From the NCBI GenBank assembly GCA_934771475.1, contig CAKVMD010000003.1, forward strand, positions 1-64,000: a stretch of 64,000 nt of DNA, in the 5' to 3' direction. Shown in pieces: positions 61,268-64,000 of the stretch. The notes beneath the pieces were generated by a model. The model searched no databases and was not told where the DNA came from. It saw nothing but the letters and a program-made list of their open reading frames with translations. Position numbers and translations under genes: made by a program. This stretch comes from an uncultured Clostridia bacterium (lineage in GTDB: Bacteria; Bacillota; Clostridia; Christensenellales; UBA1242). The stretch's first letter is position 1. Each line of letters starts with the position of its first letter.

Positions 61268-61741
61268 ATGGCAATTAGAAAAGTTGTAAAAATTGGAGAA
61301 CAATCATTGAGAAAAAAGTCAAAACCAGTTAAAGATTTTGATGAAGATTTATGGCAACTTCTTGATGATATGAAAGAAACCATGTATGAAAATGACGGGA
61401 TGGGACTTGCGGCTCCACAGGTGGGAGTTTTGCGCAGGGCTGTAATTGTTGATGTCAACAATGCTTTTGTTGAACTTATCAACCCTGAAATTGTTTCTCA
61501 AAAGGGCGAAGATGTCGAGGAAGAAGGCTGTCTTTCGGTTGGGGCTTTTCGCGGAAGAGTAAAAAGACCTTATGAGATAACAGTCCAAGCATTTGATAGA
61601 TTTGGTTATCCTTTTACACTGCATGGAGAAAAGTGGCTGGCAAGATGCATTTGCCATGAGGTTGACCATTTGGACGGAATATTGTTTGTTGACAAAACTC
61701 TCGATAAGGACAAATATATTGCATCTGGCGGAAAATTATAA
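61268..61741 (+). CDS. def: Peptide deformylase
   Basis: Def removes the N-formyl group from new proteins. The 157-residue enzyme has motif 1 GMGLAAPQVG (44-53), motif 2 EEGCLS (85-90, metal ligand C88) and motif 3 HEVDH (130-134, ligands H130 and H134, catalytic E131). I start at ATG 61268 after AAAGGAG; the longer frame from 61190 overlaps priA and lacks a ribosome site. It lies between priA and fmt, the enzyme that adds the formyl group. Confidence 0.96.
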   Translation: MAIRKVVKIGEQSLRKKSKPVKDFDEDLWQLLDDMKETMYENDGMGLAAPQVGVLRRAVIVDVNNAFVELINPEIVSQKGEDVEEEGCLSVGAFRGRVKRPYEITVQAFDRFGYPFTLHGEKWLARCICHEVDHLDGILFVDKTLDKDKYIASGGKL

Positions 61742-61972
61742 TTATTATTTTTCTTTAAAAAAATAAATTTTTCATAAAAAATATATAAAAAAACAAATTA
61801 AAAATAGATTTAAAAATTTATTTTTAAATATTAAAGTGAATTTAAAAAAATGAAGAAAAAATAAAAAAATATTAAAAAATACAAAAATTTTATAAAAAAT
61901 CAATTAAAAATTAATAAAAAAAATAAAAAATAATTAATTATTAAAAAAATAAACATTATAAAAGGGAAATAA
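61742..61972. other. A/T-only spacer
   Basis: This 231-base spacer contains only a handful of G or C bases. It separates def from fmt, which normally sit close together. No terminator or promoter can be singled out. Confidence 0.6.
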
Positions 61973-62902
61973 ATGAAAGTTTTATTTTTGGGGAGTTCGA
62001 GATTTTCTTTAATTGTTTTAAAAAAAATGCTCGATGAGAATGTTAATATTGTGGGCGTGATTACACAACCCGACAAGCCTTCTGGGCGTGGGTACAAGTT
62101 GACGCCAAGCGAAGTAAAGGTGTTTGCTCTTGAAAAGGGAATAAAGGTTTATGACTTTGACAAGGTTAGGAACCACATTTCAGAAATTAAAGAAATTGAT
62201 TACGATGTCGCAGTGGTGGCATCTTTTGGGCAAATCTTACCCGAAGACTTTTTAAATATTCACCTTACAATAAATGTTCATCCTTCACTTCTGCCAAAAT
62301 ATCGAGGGGCAACGCCAATTCAAAGTGCACTTTTAAATTGTGATAAAGAAACGGGCGTTACAATTATGAAGGTTGCAAAATCGGTTGATAGCGGGGATAT
62401 CTTATTGCAAGAGAAAGTCGAAATTGGAGATGAATATTATCTTGCTCTCGAAGATAAACTTGCCCGCGTTGGTGGAGAGATGGCGTGCAAAGCGCTTAAA
62501 CTTATTGAAAATAATGCTTGCAACTGGCAAGCGCAAGACCATGATAAGGCAACGATTGTTTCAAAACTGACCAGAGAAGATGGCGTGCTTGATTTTTCAA
62601 ACTCATCAAGCCAAATTCTTGGCAAAGTAAGGGCTATGAGTGAAGAAATAGGCGCTTTCATCGTTTTAAGGGGAAATCTCCTTAAAGTTGGTGAGGCAAA
62701 AATTGCAGACCTTAACGAAGAGGAGCGCGCGAACTTTGAAAAAGGTGAAATTTTAAACAACAAAAAAAGATTTGTTATTGGCTGTGCTAATGGGGGAATT
62801 GAAATTTTGAAAGTTCAAGCCCCTTCTGGCAAAATGATAAGTGGACGAGATTACATTAATGGACACAATGACATTTTAGGCAAAAAGGTAGACAATGTTT
62901 AG
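61973..62902 (+). CDS. fmt: Methionyl-tRNA formyltransferase
   Basis: Fmt formylates initiator Met-tRNA using 10-formyl-tetrahydrofolate. The 309-residue protein starts MKVLFLGSSRFS and has the QPDKPSGRGYKLTPSEVK loop that reads the tRNA acceptor. The catalytic region is NVHPSLLPKYRGATPIQSALLNCDKETGVTIM (N, H and D conserved, about 102-133), with VDSGDILLQE after it. The C-terminal OB-like domain ends with GMISG-like SGKMISGRDYINGH. The ribosome site is AAGGGA. It overlaps rlmN by 8 bases. Confidence 0.96.
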   Translation: MKVLFLGSSRFSLIVLKKMLDENVNIVGVITQPDKPSGRGYKLTPSEVKVFALEKGIKVYDFDKVRNHISEIKEIDYDVAVVASFGQILPEDFLNIHLTINVHPSLLPKYRGATPIQSALLNCDKETGVTIMKVAKSVDSGDILLQEKVEIGDEYYLALEDKLARVGGEMACKALKLIENNACNWQAQDHDKATIVSKLTREDGVLDFSNSSSQILGKVRAMSEEIGAFIVLRGNLLKVGEAKIADLNEEERANFEKGEILNNKKRFVIGCANGGIEILKVQAPSGKMISGRDYINGHNDILGKKVDNV

Positions 62903-63929
62903 TGATTTAACATTTGAAGAACTTAAAGATTATGTGAAGTCCTTGGCTCTTCCAGCATTTAGAGCGGAGCAGATTTTTGATGCTGTTTATTCGGGCAAAA
63001 CGCTTGATGAAATTTCAAACCTGCCAAAAGGTATAAAAGAAATCATTGCAAAAGATTATCCAAAATATGAAATTGCCAAAAAGTTTGTTTCGAAAGACGG
63101 GACAGAGAAGTACATAATACGCCTGTTTGATGGAAACATTGTTGAATGCGTGCTTATGAAATATAAGTATGGCTATACAATCTGTGTTTCGACACAGGTG
63201 GGCTGTCGTATGGGGTGTAAGTTTTGCGCTTCGACTCTTGGCGGAAGAGTGCGAGATTTGTCTGCTGGCGAAATTCTTGCACCGATAATACTTGTAAACA
63301 GGGAACAGGGAGGTTCGCACAAAGAGAGAAAAATAACCAACGTTGTGCTTATGGGAAGTGGAGAGCCTCTTGATAATTACGACAATGTTGTTAAGTTTCT
63401 TGACCTTGTTTCTTCGGCAAAAGGATTTAATATAAGTGAAAGAAATATTTCACTTTCCACATGTGGAATTGTGGATAAAATTTACGCGCTTGCTGACCTT
63501 GAAAAAAGTATAACCCTTACAATTTCTCTTCACGCAACTACTGATGAAAAGCGCAGAGAAATCATGCCTATTGCAAACAAGTATTCAATCGCCGAAATTT
63601 TGAAGGCGTGCAAATATTATTTTAATAAAACAGGACGAAAAATATATTTTGAATATACTCTTATTAAAGGAATTAATGATAGAGATGAAGACGCGGATAA
63701 TTTATCAAAACTTTTAAAAGGTTTTCTTTGCCATGTCAATCTTATTCCGCTCAACCCTGTTAAGGAGCGCTCACTTGTTTCGACTGGCAGACTTTTTGCT
63801 TATAAATTTATGGACAAACTCAAAGAAAAAGGTGTTTCGGCAACAGTAAGACGCACTATGGGCGAAGATATTGAAGGTGCGTGCGGACAACTTCGCAACA
63901 AAATTCTTAAAGAGGAGGGAAATGCGTGA
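62895..63929 (+). CDS. rlmN: 23S rRNA/tRNA adenine-C2 methyltransferase RlmN
   Basis: RlmN is a radical-SAM enzyme that methylates C2 of A2503 in 23S rRNA, and of A37 in some tRNAs. The 344-residue protein has the cluster motif CRMGCKFC (C104, C108, C111), GSGEPLDNYDNV, and the C-terminal GACGQL with the second catalytic cysteine. The first methyl-accepting cysteine of the family also lies in this C-terminal segment. It overlaps fmt at the front and rsgA at the end (GTGA), so the whole block is translationally coupled. Confidence 0.95.
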   Translation: MFSDLTFEELKDYVKSLALPAFRAEQIFDAVYSGKTLDEISNLPKGIKEIIAKDYPKYEIAKKFVSKDGTEKYIIRLFDGNIVECVLMKYKYGYTICVSTQVGCRMGCKFCASTLGGRVRDLSAGEILAPIILVNREQGGSHKERKITNVVLMGSGEPLDNYDNVVKFLDLVSSAKGFNISERNISLSTCGIVDKIYALADLEKSITLTISLHATTDEKRREIMPIANKYSIAEILKACKYYFNKTGRKIYFEYTLIKGINDRDEDADNLSKLLKGFLCHVNLIPLNPVKERSLVSTGRLFAYKFMDKLKEKGVSATVRRTMGEDIEGACGQLRNKILKEEGNA

Positions 63930-64000
63930 GGGGGATAGTAATCACCAAAAATGCAGGGCTTTTTACTGTTGAAAGTGCTGGAAATCTTTACAATTTGCCC
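63927..64000 (+). CDS. rsgA: Ribosome small-subunit GTPase RsgA (5' part)
   Basis: The reading frame from GTG 63927 gives MRGIVITKNAGLFTVESAGN and LYNLP before the window ends. The G-x-I/V-x-K-x-x-G-x-(F/Y)-x-V start and its place after rlmN fit RsgA, the GTPase that matures the 30S subunit. GAGGAGGG precedes the start, and the GTG overlaps the rlmN stop. Only 24 codons are visible, so the call depends on context. Confidence 0.7.

Overview
The window is a chromosomal segment of a low-GC, endospore-type Firmicute, most likely an uncultivated member of the Clostridia. The reasons are the AT-rich base composition, strong AGGAGG-type ribosome binding sites, A/T-only spacers, the standard genetic code (TGA is used as a stop), the sporulation genes spoIIE and cwlD, and Bacillota gene orders such as holB-ricT-yabB and rpoZ-priA-def-fmt-rlmN-rsgA. 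Species cannot be named from the sequence.

Layout. Positions 1-2.3 kb hold three small genes, two of them with DUF4116-like repeats. 2.4-3.6 kb is a secreted LRR protein whose promoter carries a run of nine C between its -35 and -10 boxes. 3.8-10.2 kb is core: uppP, a Ca2+-type P-ATPase, holB, ricT and a tRNA adenine methyltransferase. 10.4-12 kb is a two-gene SUF-like iron-sulfur system (sufC plus one sufB/D gene). 12.3-22 kb is a surface region: an acidic zinc-finger protein, two small secreted proteins, and a 2292-residue protein with nine LRR modules, all but the first sharing the N-terminus of the 2.4-kb LRR protein. 22.2-25 kb is a 2.7-kb island between two copies of a 49-bp piece of an amidase gene. 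It encodes a DUF4417 protein, an HNH nuclease-like protein, a small toxin-like protein and a CPCC-type zinc protein. 25-30.3 kb returns to core and sporulation genes (cwlD, gmk, spoIIE, tilS), followed by a tRNA-Leu with a partial copy of its own 5' end.

31-43.7 kb is rich in filamentous surface or spore-coat candidates: four collagen-like proteins without signal peptides, a coiled-coil fibre and an SH3-like membrane protein, mixed with a FAD oxidoreductase, DegV, and an AbrB-ABC transporter operon. 44.5-46.7 kb is an Rrf2-IscS-IscU iron-sulfur locus with a clear operator. 46.8-58.6 kb holds membrane proteins, an orphan VirD4-like ATPase, a RadC protein, pyruvate phosphate dikinase with an ATP-grasp-like neighbour, and a two-gene operon of unknown function. 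58.8-64 kb is rpoZ-priA-def-fmt-rlmN and the first codons of rsgA.

Two regulatory themes run through the window. First, at least five genes have a -10 box 5-6 bases (usually exactly 6) before the ATG and no Shine-Dalgarno sequence, so their mRNAs are predicted to be leaderless. Second, three paralogous surface genes share one promoter and early-transcript motif, and one of the three looks phase-variable.
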